This document shows, piece by piece, positions 42,136-51,869 of a stretch of 64,000 nt of DNA. Positions within the stretch are counted from its first letter, which is position 1, and every line of letters begins with the position of its first letter. The position numbers were made by a program, and so were the translations under genes. Under the pieces are notes generated by a model. The model did no database searches, was not told the DNA's origin, and saw only the letters and a program-made list of their open reading frames with translations. Source of the DNA: Dehalococcoidales bacterium (GTDB taxonomy: Bacteria; Chloroflexota; Dehalococcoidia; Dehalococcoidales; UBA3254); NCBI GenBank assembly GCA_016926695.1, contig JAFGOB010000175.1, positions 7,765 through 71,764 of the forward strand. The letters run 5' to 3'.

Positions 42136-44733
42136 ATGGCAGAAAACCTGACCCCTATCAGACAGCAATACCTCCGGATCAAACGACGGTATCCCAATGT
42201 GATCGTATTTTTCAGATTGGGAGACTTTTACGAAACATTCGACGACGATGCCAGGACAACCTCCCGGGAACTGGAGATTGTTTTAACCGCCAGGGGTATG
42301 GGAAAGGGAAACTCAATTCCCATGGCCGGCATACCCTACCATGCCGTTGACAACTACCTGGCAAGGCTTATCAACCGGGGATACAAGGTGGCCATCTGTG
42401 AGCAAATTACCAAACCCGGTGAAACACGCGGAATAGTCCAGCGCGAAGTGGTACGCCTGGTTACTCCAGGAACACTGGTTGAACCCAACCTGCTGGTCAG
42501 CAAGTCCAACAACTTCCTGGCCAGCCTGGTTATAGAAGGAGAAGATGCGGGTTTCGCCTATGCGGATATTACCACGGGAGAATTCTCCGCTACCCAGTCT
42601 CCGCTCTCCAGGGTAATAAGTGAAATCGAGAGGCTTAAACCATCGGAATTACTGGCTTCAAAAAACGCCGACATCACCCCGTTAAACCTCGCTACTCCAC
42701 TAACCAGGCTTGAAGAATACGATTTTGAATTCAGCCACTGTTCAGAATTGCTCCTTGAGCATTTCAAAGTGGCCTCTCTTGATGGTTTCGGATGCGCAGG
42801 GCTTCCTCTGGCTGTCCGTGCAGCCGGCGGCATAATCGGATATATACGTGAAACCCAGAAAAACACCCTCGGCCAGTTAACGGGATTTTCCATATATTCC
42901 ACATCTTCCTTCATGGCGCTGGACCTTCAGACACAGGATAATCTGGAGCTGTTTCGCAGCAGTTCACGGCGCGATTCCAGGGGAACGGACAACTCTTTGC
43001 TGTCAGTCCTGGATGTAACCCGTACGCCTATGGGCGGACGTATGCTGAAGAAATGGCTTGGGCAGCCCTTGCTGGATATCGGTGAGCTGAATAAAAGGCA
43101 CGATGCTGTTGAATGGTTTTTCGGTGACGGTCTGTTGAGGGGAAATATAATCAGAGTATTGAATGATATGCCGGACATGGAAAGACTGATCAACCGTATT
43201 AAAAGCAATCTGGTTGGACCGCGTGAGCCCGTAGCACTGAAAAAAGGCCTGGAAACACTGCCGGCCATAAAAGACCTACTGGAAAAAGGCGCCCTGGACT
43301 GGCTGAAAGAGAACATCAGGCCTCAACCGGAAATTATTGAACTGATCTCGAGATCGCTGGTTGACCAGCCGCCGGCTACCCTGGACGAAGGAGGGGTAAT
43401 AAGGCCCGGGTTTTCAAGCGAGCTGGACGAGATTCGCAGCTCCGCCGCCAGTTCAAAACAATACCTGGCCAGCCTGGAGAGGCAGGAAAGGGAACGTACC
43501 GGAATCAAGTCTTTGAAAGTCGGATATAACCGGGTTTTCGGGTATTACATAGAAATTTCCAACGCCAACCTGGGCCAGGTACCACCGGAATATATCCGCA
43601 AGCAGACTCTAACCAACGGGGAACGTTTCTATACGCCGGAGTTGAAAGAATATGAGACACGTATACTGCATGCCCAGGAACAAATAACCGGCATGGAGAA
43701 AGACCTTTTCTACCGGGTCTGCGGGCAGGTCGCCCAGTCTTCCGCCAATATCCTCTCTGTCTGCCGCAGCCTGGCTGAAATAGATGTCGTTTCCAGCCTG
43801 GCGGAGATAGCCGTTCGGAACAGCTATGTAAGGCCTGAACTGAATAACAGTACCTGTATTCATATCAAGGATGGCAGGCATCCGGTAGTCGAGCGTACAC
43901 TGGCGGAAAACACCTTTATTGCCAATGATACCATACTCTCAAATGAAGAGCAGCAGTTAATTATCTTGACTGGACCTAATATGTCCGGAAAGTCCACCTA
44001 TTTACGGCAGGTGGCCCTTATTGTCCTGATGGCCCAAACAGGCAGTTTTATCCCAGCTTCCTCGGCTACCATAGGAATAGTGGACAGGATCTTTACACGC
44101 ATCGGGGCCGGTGAAGACCTGGCGGCAGGCAAATCGACCTTCATGGTGGAAATGACAGAGACGGCTAATATACTCAATAACGCCACACCCCGCTCTCTGA
44201 TTATACTGGATGAAATCGGACGCGGAACCAGTACCTATGACGGTCTTTCCATTGCGCGGGCTGTAGCCGAATACATCCATAATTCACCCCGGCTGGGGGC
44301 CAAGACGCTCTTCGCTACTCATTACCATGAACTGGTCGAACTGGCCGGATTTCTGCCGAGGTCCCGGAATTACAATGTCGCTGTTTCGGAAGAGGGCAGT
44401 GAGGTCGTTTTCCTGCGTAAAATTATCCCCGGCGGGGTCGATAAAAGCTATGGGATACACGTTGCCAGGCTGGCCGGACTGCCCAGGCCTGTTATAAATA
44501 GAGCACAGGAGGTATTGACCGATCTGGAAGGAAGGCCTGCCGCCGGACCGGCGGAAAAGAAATCACCCAGAAAGCCCTCCAGGCAGGTTGAGACAGCCCA
44601 AATACCGCTATTCGGCCGTAAGTCCCCTGTACTGAGCGAGCTTGAGCAAATAGACATAAACTCATTGTCTCCACTGGAAGCCCTCAACAAGCTCTACGAG
44701 TTGCAGCAGAAGACCAAATCAGAGAGCGGGTAG
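42136..44733 (+). CDS. mutS: DNA mismatch repair protein MutS
   Basis: This 865-residue protein has the full MutS layout. The mismatch-recognition N-terminus has the FRLGDFYETF motif (Phe-x-Glu wedge), followed by connector, lever and clamp domains. The ATPase has Walker A GPNMSGKST (about residue 613), Walker B LIILDEIGRGTST and the late TLFATHYHEL motif. It recognises mispaired bases and starts repair. The start has no clear ribosome binding site. No mutL follows. The C-terminal region is a short helix-turn-helix dimerisation segment, as expected. Confidence 0.97.
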   Translation: MAENLTPIRQQYLRIKRRYPNVIVFFRLGDFYETFDDDARTTSRELEIVLTARGMGKGNSIPMAGIPYHAVDNYLARLINRGYKVAICEQITKPGETRGIVQREVVRLVTPGTLVEPNLLVSKSNNFLASLVIEGEDAGFAYADITTGEFSATQSPLSRVISEIERLKPSELLASKNADITPLNLATPLTRLEEYDFEFSHCSELLLEHFKVASLDGFGCAGLPLAVRAAGGIIGYIRETQKNTLGQLTGFSIYSTSSFMALDLQTQDNLELFRSSSRRDSRGTDNSLLSVLDVTRTPMGGRMLKKWLGQPLLDIGELNKRHDAVEWFFGDGLLRGNIIRVLNDMPDMERLINRIKSNLVGPREPVALKKGLETLPAIKDLLEKGALDWLKENIRPQPEIIELISRSLVDQPPATLDEGGVIRPGFSSELDEIRSSAASSKQYLASLERQERERTGIKSLKVGYNRVFGYYIEISNANLGQVPPEYIRKQTLTNGERFYTPELKEYETRILHAQEQITGMEKDLFYRVCGQVAQSSANILSVCRSLAEIDVVSSLAEIAVRNSYVRPELNNSTCIHIKDGRHPVVERTLAENTFIANDTILSNEEQQLIILTGPNMSGKSTYLRQVALIVLMAQTGSFIPASSATIGIVDRIFTRIGAGEDLAAGKSTFMVEMTETANILNNATPRSLIILDEIGRGTSTYDGLSIARAVAEYIHNSPRLGAKTLFATHYHELVELAGFLPRSRNYNVAVSEEGSEVVFLRKIIPGGVDKSYGIHVARLAGLPRPVINRAQEVLTDLEGRPAAGPAEKKSPRKPSRQVETAQIPLFGRKSPVLSELEQIDINSLSPLEALNKLYELQQKTKSESG

Positions 44734-44890
44734 TCACAACAGGTTTATGAAAACCTGGCATTACTGCAAAAAGGTCTATTGATTTGTTTTTAGTCTCCGA
44801 AGGTGTCATGCTGGATATCGATGCCGCTTACTCTCCCGTCAGGCAGCATCTCAGGGTGGGGGTGGATTTTGATATTTAACCCTTTTTGAG

Positions 44891-45109
44891 TTAGAATGTA
44901 CCCCTGCTCAGGAAAAACAGGGCTGCTATGAGTGCCGCCAGCCAGATAGCGAAAGTGATAATAAATTTTTTATTCAGTCTTCGTTTTGTTCGCCGGATAA
45001 CGGGAACGCAAGCCGGAGCGGGCTGTTGTTTCGCCTGAGGTGTCTCCTGCGACCGGTTTTCCTTTTCAATTTGCTCAAGCCGTTTCTTGATAATGCTTTC
45101 TTTAGACAC
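44891..45109 (-). CDS. Small single-pass membrane protein (72 residues)
   Basis: The start is GTG at 45109, with AAGG about 8 bases upstream. The N-terminal half is charged and coiled (KKRLEQIEKENRSQ), the middle is Gln/Pro-rich, and a basic patch (RRTKRRLNKKF) precedes a C-terminal membrane helix (about 50-68). The topology is probably N-in. I do not recognise a family. It is divergent from the TetR regulator gene. Confidence 0.6.
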   Translation of the reverse strand: MSKESIIKKRLEQIEKENRSQETPQAKQQPAPACVPVIRRTKRRLNKKFIITFAIWLAALIAALFFLSRGTF

Positions 45110-45171
45110 TATTACCTTATCCTTTAACCGGAGATGGGTAGTTTACCTGGAAATTATACCATTTAGGGGGA

Positions 45172-45181
45172 CCAATTGGTA
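45172..45181. promoter_or_regulatory. Palindrome in the tetR upstream region
   Basis: ACCAATTGGT is a perfect 10-bp palindrome between the divergent small membrane-protein and tetR genes. It could be an operator for the TetR-family protein, but the central AATT symmetry is common by chance. Confidence 0.3.
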
Positions 45182-45257
45182 ATATCAGTCTCGCTTGACC
45201 TCCTGTTCTCTCTATCTGCCAACGACACATATTGACGGAGTCACAAAAATAATTTAC

Positions 45258-45287
45258 TTGACAGCAGACGGAAGCAGGCATTATATT
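45258..45287 (+). promoter_or_regulatory. Predicted promoter of the TetR-MMPL unit
   Basis: TTGACA (45258-45263) and TATATT (45282-45287) with an 18-base spacer, about 45 bases before the regulator start. An ATTGA/TCAAT dyad just downstream could be the operator for autoregulation. Confidence 0.5.
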
Positions 45288-45331
45288 TTTATTATTGATT
45301 TATATTCAGTCAATAAAAAACGGAGACCAAT

Positions 45332-45919
45332 ATGCCCAGGAAAAAAGAAGTATTCCAGCAGATCCGTGATTCAAGAAGACAGAATATTCTGGATAAAGCG
45401 GCGGAAGTATTTGCCAGCAAGGGCATCGCCAATACAAAAGTCAGTGAACTGGCCCAAGCTGCCGGCGTCAGCCATGGACTGCTTTACTGGTATTTTTCCG
45501 ATAAGGAAGATGTATTTATTGCACTTCTAAATCAGGCAATTGCCGGAGTAATGGATTTAGTACAAACTGCTACAACGCGTACCGGGACACCGCTGGAGAA
45601 ACTCCACTGGCTTACGGAACAGGTTATTCTGGGCATGGCTGAAAAACCTGACTATTTCCAACTTTTTTCACAGGCCATGGCACTTACTGGAAGAGTGAAA
45701 GAAACTTTGTTAAAACTGGAACCGATAATACCGGTACTCCGCGAGCTAATAACAGAAGGGCAAACCTCCGGGGAAATAGTGAAACGTGATCCTGAACAAC
45801 TGGTCTTCCTTTATTTAGGTTGTCTTTTCGGCCTCGCTGCCGGAAAAAGTGTTAGACTCCCCTGGATAGATGAGCATTTCCCTTCTTCAGAAGCAGTCCT
45901 ACAGGTTCTAAAGTCGTAG
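45332..45919 (+). CDS. TetR/AcrR-family transcriptional regulator
   Basis: This 195-residue regulator has an N-terminal helix-turn-helix (about 12-58; ILDKAAEVFASKGI, KVSELAQAAGVSHGLLYWYF, the diagnostic TetR signature) and a helical ligand-binding C-terminal domain. GGAG lies 8 bases upstream of the ATG. The gene precedes an MMPL exporter by 70 bases on the same strand, the common arrangement of a repressor with the efflux pump that it controls. The inducer is unknown. Confidence 0.93.
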   Translation: MPRKKEVFQQIRDSRRQNILDKAAEVFASKGIANTKVSELAQAAGVSHGLLYWYFSDKEDVFIALLNQAIAGVMDLVQTATTRTGTPLEKLHWLTEQVILGMAEKPDYFQLFSQAMALTGRVKETLLKLEPIIPVLRELITEGQTSGEIVKRDPEQLVFLYLGCLFGLAAGKSVRLPWIDEHFPSSEAVLQVLKS

Positions 45920-45989
45920 GTAATTCAGGTAACACAGATTTTTTTCATGAAACACAAACAGTCCGTAGTCCAGAGTAAGAGAGGCGACA

Positions 45990-48302
45990 ATGTACAACTT
46001 TTTTAAAAAAATGGGTATATTTATTGAAAACAAACGATTATTGATTATTATCGTCGGATTAATCATTATAGCCTCATCGGTTTTCGGAGCATTGCGACTA
46101 ACTGCAGCCTTTGATAACAGTACCTTTGTAGATTCCAACTCTCAGGTCTATAAGGACTACACCAGGTTTACCAGGTATTTCAGTAGCGATGTGGTGGTAG
46201 TGATGGTTAGCGGAAATACTATATCCGACTTGCTTCAGCCTGAAAATTTAAGCGCTATGGAGAATATCGAAAACCGGATGAGCGATACTCCGGGAGTAAT
46301 TTCAGTAATAGGCCCCACTTTTTTTATAAAGCAGGCCGTCGCTTATATAACCGGGATGGCATTACTGCCGCAGGATGAAAATATGATCCTGGGTATGATT
46401 ATTGACCCTCAAACAGGTCGGGTCAGGTCTCAGTTCAGCAGCGTTTTACCCGACGACAAGCATGCACTTATTGCTATAACCCTCGAAGGAGAGTTATCCG
46501 AGGAGCAGCAAAAATTTATTGTCGATAAGACCGGCGAAATAGTGGAAAGCTCCGGTTTTGTTAAGGTTGAACCTGTTGTTACGGGCCTGCCGGTAATTAT
46601 GACTGACATCCTCAGTTTGCTGACTGTCAACCTGCTTTATATGTTTATCGTCGCCATAGTCCTGATGCTGCTAATTCTGGTTCTGGTCTTCAATGTAAGA
46701 GGCTTTTTCGCCTGGCGCTGGCTGCCCCTGGGCGTCGTTCTTATCGCGATTATTTATACCTTTGGAGCCATGGGGTTACTCAGCATTCCGATTACTTTCG
46801 TCTCAATGGCTGTGTTTCCCATTGTAATCGGCCTGGGCGTGGATTATGCCATCCAGTTCCACAATCGATACGATGAGGAGAGCGCCAGAGGCGAGACCAT
46901 AGCTGATGCCATCATAGATTCGGTAACACACATCGGACCATCTATCGGTATTGCCATAGTCGCCGCCTGTGCGGGATTTGCTGCCCTTTTCTTCTCGCCC
47001 GTCCCCATGATTAAAGATTTCGGTTACATGCTGATCATCGGTGTGATATCCTGCTATCTTGTTTCGATGTTTATTTTGCTGACTTTGTTATACTGGCGCG
47101 ACCGCAATCACCCGATAAAAACAGATTCTGACATGAAGAACAAAAAGGCCGGGAAGGAGCAGACAGGCAGGGTAGAAAGGGTCCTCCAAAAACTTGCCCC
47201 CTGGATAATCAGGAATCCGGCTATTATTCTACCGGTTGCCCTGGTTCTTACAGCAGGAGGCCTGGTGGCTGATTCCCATATCAATACAGTTACCGAATGG
47301 TCTGAGTATCTATCATCGGATTTAACAATGATACAAAATTACCGCACTCTGGAGACTGTTACTTCAGGCAGTTCATCCGTAAACCTTCTTGTCGAGGCAC
47401 AGGATGTTACAGAAAAGGCCGCGATGAACTGGATACTGCAGCTTGAGCAAAAGCTTTTGTCCGAGCAGTCTGAAAGGGTTGGCGGTATTACCAGCATAGT
47501 TGATATGATATTGCAGGTTTCCGGAGGTCAGATACCGCAGGATTCCAGCCAGGCCGGAAAAATATTGAAAAATATTCCTGCGCCTATAAAGAAAAACTTG
47601 ATCAGCGATGATTGTACGGCGGCTAATATAATTCTTAGTCCAGCAGAAGCGGGGATAGGCAGTATAAAGGACCTTCAAAATATTCTGCCCGGCTATATTT
47701 CCGATCCGCCTGCGGGCGTTAATGTCACCATAACCGGAAGCGCACCATTGCAGGTGGCCTTATTCGACGCCTTAAGCGGTAACAGGGAAAAGATGACTGC
47801 GATCGGTATCTGTTTTGTTTTTCTGGTACTCCTGCTTCTCTTCAGGTTCAATATAATCAAGGCCTTACTGGCTATCCTGCCCATAGGACTTATCATCGGC
47901 TGGTCTAGCGGTTTTATGTATCTCACCGGCATTGAATACACTCCGGTGACTGCTACTCTGGGAACATTGATCATGGGCATTGGAGTGGAATTTACCATCC
48001 TGCTGATGATGCGCTATTACGAAGAGCGGAACAAAGGAAATAGTCCGGTAGCAGCCATGACCACTGCCATAACCAAGATCGGCCGGGCCATTATCGCTTC
48101 GGGACTGACCGTGATTGGTGGATTTGCTGCTCTGCTAATTGCAAAAGATTTTATTATCCTGCGTGATTTTGGTATTGTTACCGTCGTCGATGTATTCTTT
48201 GCCCTGGTCAGTACCCTCTTTGTTTTACCATCGCTTATCGTCTGGATAGATACATGGAGGGATAGACGTATATCCAGGCGGACTTCCCGTACTGTGGGGT
48301 AA
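45990..48302 (+). CDS. MMPL/RND-family exporter
   Basis: This 770-residue membrane protein has two similar halves. Each begins with a helix (about 17-38 and about 400-420), followed by a large extracellular loop and a cluster of five helices. Characteristic pieces are FPIVIGLGVDYAIQFHNRYD in the first half and MGIGVEFTILLMMRYYEER in the second (conserved Asp/Glu in the helix-4 proton relay). This size and pattern match HAE-3 or MMPL exporters of lipids or hydrophobic compounds. Start: AGAGG 5 bases upstream. It is probably co-transcribed with and repressed by the TetR protein. Confidence 0.93.
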   Translation: MYNFFKKMGIFIENKRLLIIIVGLIIIASSVFGALRLTAAFDNSTFVDSNSQVYKDYTRFTRYFSSDVVVVMVSGNTISDLLQPENLSAMENIENRMSDTPGVISVIGPTFFIKQAVAYITGMALLPQDENMILGMIIDPQTGRVRSQFSSVLPDDKHALIAITLEGELSEEQQKFIVDKTGEIVESSGFVKVEPVVTGLPVIMTDILSLLTVNLLYMFIVAIVLMLLILVLVFNVRGFFAWRWLPLGVVLIAIIYTFGAMGLLSIPITFVSMAVFPIVIGLGVDYAIQFHNRYDEESARGETIADAIIDSVTHIGPSIGIAIVAACAGFAALFFSPVPMIKDFGYMLIIGVISCYLVSMFILLTLLYWRDRNHPIKTDSDMKNKKAGKEQTGRVERVLQKLAPWIIRNPAIILPVALVLTAGGLVADSHINTVTEWSEYLSSDLTMIQNYRTLETVTSGSSSVNLLVEAQDVTEKAAMNWILQLEQKLLSEQSERVGGITSIVDMILQVSGGQIPQDSSQAGKILKNIPAPIKKNLISDDCTAANIILSPAEAGIGSIKDLQNILPGYISDPPAGVNVTITGSAPLQVALFDALSGNREKMTAIGICFVFLVLLLLFRFNIIKALLAILPIGLIIGWSSGFMYLTGIEYTPVTATLGTLIMGIGVEFTILLMMRYYEERNKGNSPVAAMTTAITKIGRAIIASGLTVIGGFAALLIAKDFIILRDFGIVTVVDVFFALVSTLFVLPSLIVWIDTWRDRRISRRTSRTVG

Positions 48303-48468
48303 TGTATCTGTAAGTAACGGCCACTGTTTTAAGCTGAAGGGCCATAATAAAACGGGCCAATAACTTTGATGGCCGTACTCTGCAATGTAAAATATACGGG
48401 CGATATATACCGCGGTACACTTTTGTCGTATTTAGTTGGCGGTTATGGTTTTGGTTTTCCCTGAAAAA

Positions 48469-49434
48469 TTATGGCGATCTTTGCCGCTGGGCATACTTCT
48501 CTTTAAACCAGGGGATAATACCTTTACCGAAGAAGCGGAAAATAATGATGATAACGAACCCGTATATAAGCATATCGATGCCGGCGAACCTGCCTCCCAG
48601 TTTAGCGCCCAGAATCCAGGAAATGGGTATCATTATCATCGGGCCGAGTACCGGCCCCCAGATTGTCCCGGTCCCTCCGATCAGTACCAGCATGGCTAGA
48701 CTTACTACTGTAATGGGGCCGATGGTATGCATCGGATCGATATAGTTGGCATACTGGGTCCAGAAGGACCCGCCCAGGGATGTTAATACTGCACTGATAA
48801 CAAGAATACTCATGCGGGTGCGGAATATATTAACGCCGGAAGCCGCTGCGGCCCGGGAGTTTTCGGCGCTGGCCCGGAGATACAGTCCCAGTCTGGAACG
48901 GAAAATCGTGTTGCATATAATTAAAACGCCGGCAACCATTATCAGAATAATATAATAATAGGGTTTGTCTCCGACCCACTGGAAATTCCAGGGATTGTCT
49001 TCGATGAAACTGTTGGACAGGCCGCCGCTGGCTCCCAGGAACGGGGTTGCGCTGACAACGAAAGTGCCCATAAAGGAAAAAGCCAGAGTAATGGCGGCGA
49101 ATGCCAGCAAAGTAAGCTTTTCACGTAAGATCAGCCGCCCGGCGGCAATAGCCAGTATAGCCGCTGTAAAAGCCCCGGCCAGCATCCCCAGCCAGGGGCT
49201 TACGCCCAGGTGCAGCCACAGCAGGGTGGTAGTGTAGGCTCCGGCCCCCACGAACAGCCCGTGCATCAGGCTGAACAGACCGCCTGAAAGCACCAGATGC
49301 CAGGCTGAAGCCAGATAGACCATCCAGAAAACATATATGAGCATCTGCAGCCAGTATCGGTCGATCCAGACAGGCGCGATAACAAAAAAGAGCAGAGCTG
49401 CTGTTATTATCAGGTATAAATAACTTTTTTTCAT
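48469..49434 (-). CDS. livM: Branched-chain amino-acid-type ABC permease, LivM
   Basis: This 321-residue permease has about nine membrane segments and the LivM pattern: GGLFSLMHGLFVGAGAYTT near residue 51, RTRMSILVISAVLTSLGGSF, and the GGTGTIWGPVLGP loop that contacts the ATPase. It is the last gene of the importer operon. Its ATG overlaps the livH stop (ATGA), so the two are translationally coupled. The imported solute may not be an amino acid; see livK. Confidence 0.94.
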   Translation of the reverse strand: MKKSYLYLIITAALLFFVIAPVWIDRYWLQMLIYVFWMVYLASAWHLVLSGGLFSLMHGLFVGAGAYTTTLLWLHLGVSPWLGMLAGAFTAAILAIAAGRLILREKLTLLAFAAITLAFSFMGTFVVSATPFLGASGGLSNSFIEDNPWNFQWVGDKPYYYIILIMVAGVLIICNTIFRSRLGLYLRASAENSRAAAASGVNIFRTRMSILVISAVLTSLGGSFWTQYANYIDPMHTIGPITVVSLAMLVLIGGTGTIWGPVLGPMIMIPISWILGAKLGGRFAGIDMLIYGFVIIIIFRFFGKGIIPWFKEKYAQRQRSP

Positions 49435-50312
49435 TTTGTTGAGAACAGTCCGTTTGGTTTAAAAAGTAAAATCAGGACGAAAACGGCATAGGGTATGGTT
49501 GGAGCCAGGGCCGGTCCCAGGAAATAGTTGCTGTACGATTCCAGCAGGCCCAGGATAATAGCCGCCACCAGGGATCCCACAAAGCTTCCCATGCCTCCCA
49601 TTGCCAGAATAATAAAGGCAAAAAGCGTATAGCTCAAACCCATAAAGGCGTTTATCGACCATATCGGCATCAGCAGAGAACCGGCCAGGGCCAGAAGGAC
49701 GAAGGCCATGGCGAATACCAGCATCTGTATTCTTTTTACATTTATTCCCTGTAGACTGGCCTGAGCGGAGTTCTCGGCGATAGCTCGCACCGCGCGGCCG
49801 AAATCGGTACCGGATAACAGCCGGTGGAAACCCAGTGATACCACTATTGAGACCAGCAATGCCACCAGATAGGTTACCGGCAGTCTCAGTGAGCCAAGCG
49901 ACAGCTTATACCCCTGAAATTGAGATACTGTCGAAATGTTATCGGCCCCGAAAAAAAGCGAGAGCAGGCTTTCCAGGGCATAGGCCATTCCCAGAAAGGC
50001 TACAAATGGGGTAAGTCCGCCCGATTTATCCATAATCGGTTTGAAAAGAAAATGGAATATAAGAAGGCCCAGGATAAACATGGCGGGAGCGGTGATAATA
50101 ATAGCAACATAGGGGTCCAGTCTTAAACTCAGGTAAATGCTGTAGCAGCCGAACATGCTGATAATCAAGAAATCGCCGTGTACCACGTTAATTTGCTTGG
50201 TGACCGACCAGACCAGGGTCATCCCTGAAGCAATAAGGGCATAGGCGCCGCCTGAAGCCAGCCCCAGCAGCAGTATTTGCACTAAACTGGCCGGATCAAA
50301 TAAAAGACTCAT
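49431..50312 (-). CDS. livH: Branched-chain amino-acid-type ABC permease, LivH
   Basis: This 293-residue permease has the LivH opening LLLGLASGGAYALIASGMTL, the GRAVRAIAENSAQASLQGIN loop and the MGGMGSFVGSLVAAIILG coupling segment. It pairs with LivM in the membrane. It overlaps livF by four bases upstream (ATGA) and livM by four bases downstream. Confidence 0.94.
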   Translation of the reverse strand: MSLLFDPASLVQILLLGLASGGAYALIASGMTLVWSVTKQINVVHGDFLIISMFGCYSIYLSLRLDPYVAIIITAPAMFILGLLIFHFLFKPIMDKSGGLTPFVAFLGMAYALESLLSLFFGADNISTVSQFQGYKLSLGSLRLPVTYLVALLVSIVVSLGFHRLLSGTDFGRAVRAIAENSAQASLQGINVKRIQMLVFAMAFVLLALAGSLLMPIWSINAFMGLSYTLFAFIILAMGGMGSFVGSLVAAIILGLLESYSNYFLGPALAPTIPYAVFVLILLFKPNGLFSTK

Positions 50313-51034
50313 TTAACCTTCCGGGCTTCTACCAGACCCATGCAGGCTTTGCATACAGCCTCGTTTTTAAGAAGGTCCGTACCGTTACCGGAAGCAAAGA
50401 TAGTACCGTTGGCCAGTACATGCACACAGGAACTTACGGTAGTTAATGTCATAAAATTTTGATCGGCAACCAGCAGTCCTACTCCCTGTGAGTTCAAATC
50501 CCGTAACACCCGGTAAATGCGCTCAGTCATAAGAGGAGACAAACCCAGTGAGGGCTCATCAACCAGCAGGAACCTGGGATTGGACATTAAAGCCCTGCCC
50601 AGTACAAGCATTTGCTGCTCGCCTCCGGATAGACTGCCGGAAACCTGTTTCTGCCTTTCTTTGAGTATAGGGAAAATCTGGAATACCCTCTCCAGCGAGT
50701 CCTGTCTTGCCTTGCGTGTGCGGGGCAGATAGCTGCCGATCAGCAGATTGTCCATCACGCTCATTTCATGGAAGATAGGCCGTCCTTCGGATATGAATGA
50801 AATGCCGATGTTAACGATTTCATGGGTTTCTTTTGTATGGATATTGCGGCCTTCATATTGAATTTCACCCGATGAAGGTTTCAGCACGCCGGCAATAGTC
50901 TTCAAAAGAGTGCTTTTTCCGGCATTATTGGCTCCGGCTAAAGCGATAAATTCTCCGTTTTGTATTTTCAGGGTAATATCCCGGACAACGGGGATCTTAC
51001 CATACCCGCTTACTATATTATTCAGAAACAGCAT
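50309..51034 (-). CDS. livF: Branched-chain amino-acid-type ABC ATPase, LivF
   Basis: This 241-residue ATPase has Walker A GANNAGKST, a GRPIFHEMSV Q-loop region, signature SGSLSGGEQQMLVLGRAL and Walker B FLLVDEPSLGLS, the typical LivF variant. It forms a heterodimer with LivG. It overlaps livG by 17 bases upstream and livH by four downstream. Confidence 0.94.
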   Translation of the reverse strand: MLFLNNIVSGYGKIPVVRDITLKIQNGEFIALAGANNAGKSTLLKTIAGVLKPSSGEIQYEGRNIHTKETHEIVNIGISFISEGRPIFHEMSVMDNLLIGSYLPRTRKARQDSLERVFQIFPILKERQKQVSGSLSGGEQQMLVLGRALMSNPRFLLVDEPSLGLSPLMTERIYRVLRDLNSQGVGLLVADQNFMTLTTVSSCVHVLANGTIFASGNGTDLLKNEAVCKACMGLVEARKVK

Positions 51035-51743
51035 TACCGGACCCGGCCCCCAGATATGAATTTACTACATCATCTTTTTCAAGCGCTCTTGCCGGAGTAT
51101 CTTCAATAATCTTGCGACCCTGGTCAAGAACTATCAGGCGGTCGCATAAGCTCATAAGTGTATCAATATAGTGCTCGATTATCAGGAAGGATACCCCTCT
51201 TTCACGCTCTTGTTTAATTCTGCCGGTAAAAATACCGATTTGTTCCGGATTCAGGCCGCTCATAACTTCATCAAGCAGTACTATATCCGGACCAGTAATC
51301 AGTACACGCGCCAGTTCGACGGTATGGCGGTCGGGAAGGGAAAGATGGGAAAGGGGACTGTTTAACCCGGCCTCGAAACCCAGGCTGCTCAGTAACTGCC
51401 CGGGACTGATTGAGTCTCTTTTCCGGGCATCCATGGATAAAAGCGGCAATAATACGGTCTCATAGGCAGTCAGAGAATGGTAATTTTCCATCAGTTGAAA
51501 TGATCTGGCCAGCCCCCTTGAAAAAATCTGGTGAGGTTTCAAACCATCGATCTTTTCTCCTTTTAAAAATACATGCCCGGAGTTCGGAGAAGAAAATCCT
51601 GAAATTATTTCGAACAACGTGGTTTTCCCTGACCCGTTGGGGCCGATGATGCCGACAATGTCTCCCTTTCCTATTTCAAAAGAAATATCGTTAAGGGCAG
51701 TCAGACCGCCGAATATTTTCACCATGTTCGCAACTTTCAGCAT
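51018..51743 (-). CDS. livG: Branched-chain amino-acid-type ABC ATPase, LivG
   Basis: This 241-residue ATPase has Walker A GPNGSGKTT, the LivG-type GLARSFQLMENYHSLT stretch, signature SHLSLPDRHTVELARVL (an unusual signature without the SGG core, reading LSLPDR) and Walker B IVLLDEVMSGLN. The altered signature may be lineage-specific. GGAG lies 6 bases upstream of the ATG. The MITE-like element separates it from livK. Confidence 0.9.
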   Translation of the reverse strand: MLKVANMVKIFGGLTALNDISFEIGKGDIVGIIGPNGSGKTTLFEIISGFSSPNSGHVFLKGEKIDGLKPHQIFSRGLARSFQLMENYHSLTAYETVLLPLLSMDARKRDSISPGQLLSSLGFEAGLNSPLSHLSLPDRHTVELARVLITGPDIVLLDEVMSGLNPEQIGIFTGRIKQERERGVSFLIIEHYIDTLMSLCDRLIVLDQGRKIIEDTPARALEKDDVVNSYLGAGSGNAVSE

Positions 51744-51783
51744 TCCTGCTCCGAAAACCGGACAACGGAAATCCGTACTATAT

Positions 51784-51869
51784 AGTGTAGTGTCTCGTAA
51801 ATAGCTTAATAGTAGCTTGAAGCTAAAAACGCGCTGAATACTGTAAACTTAATTGGATGGCACTACACC
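51784..51869 (-). mobile_element. MITE-like element, copy 2 (86 bp)
   Basis: It is the reverse complement of copy 1 at 23146-23231 with about 85 percent identity by eye. One end is AGTGTAGTGTC (51784-51794), identical to copy 1; the other (51859-51869) differs at two positions. It lies between livK and livG and covers the last codons and stop of livK. Confidence 0.75.

Noticed and set aside
50478..50500. tRNA-like TpsiC arm sequence (GTTCAAATCCCG)
   Set aside because: It lies inside livF in frame, with no acceptor stem or anticodon arm around it.
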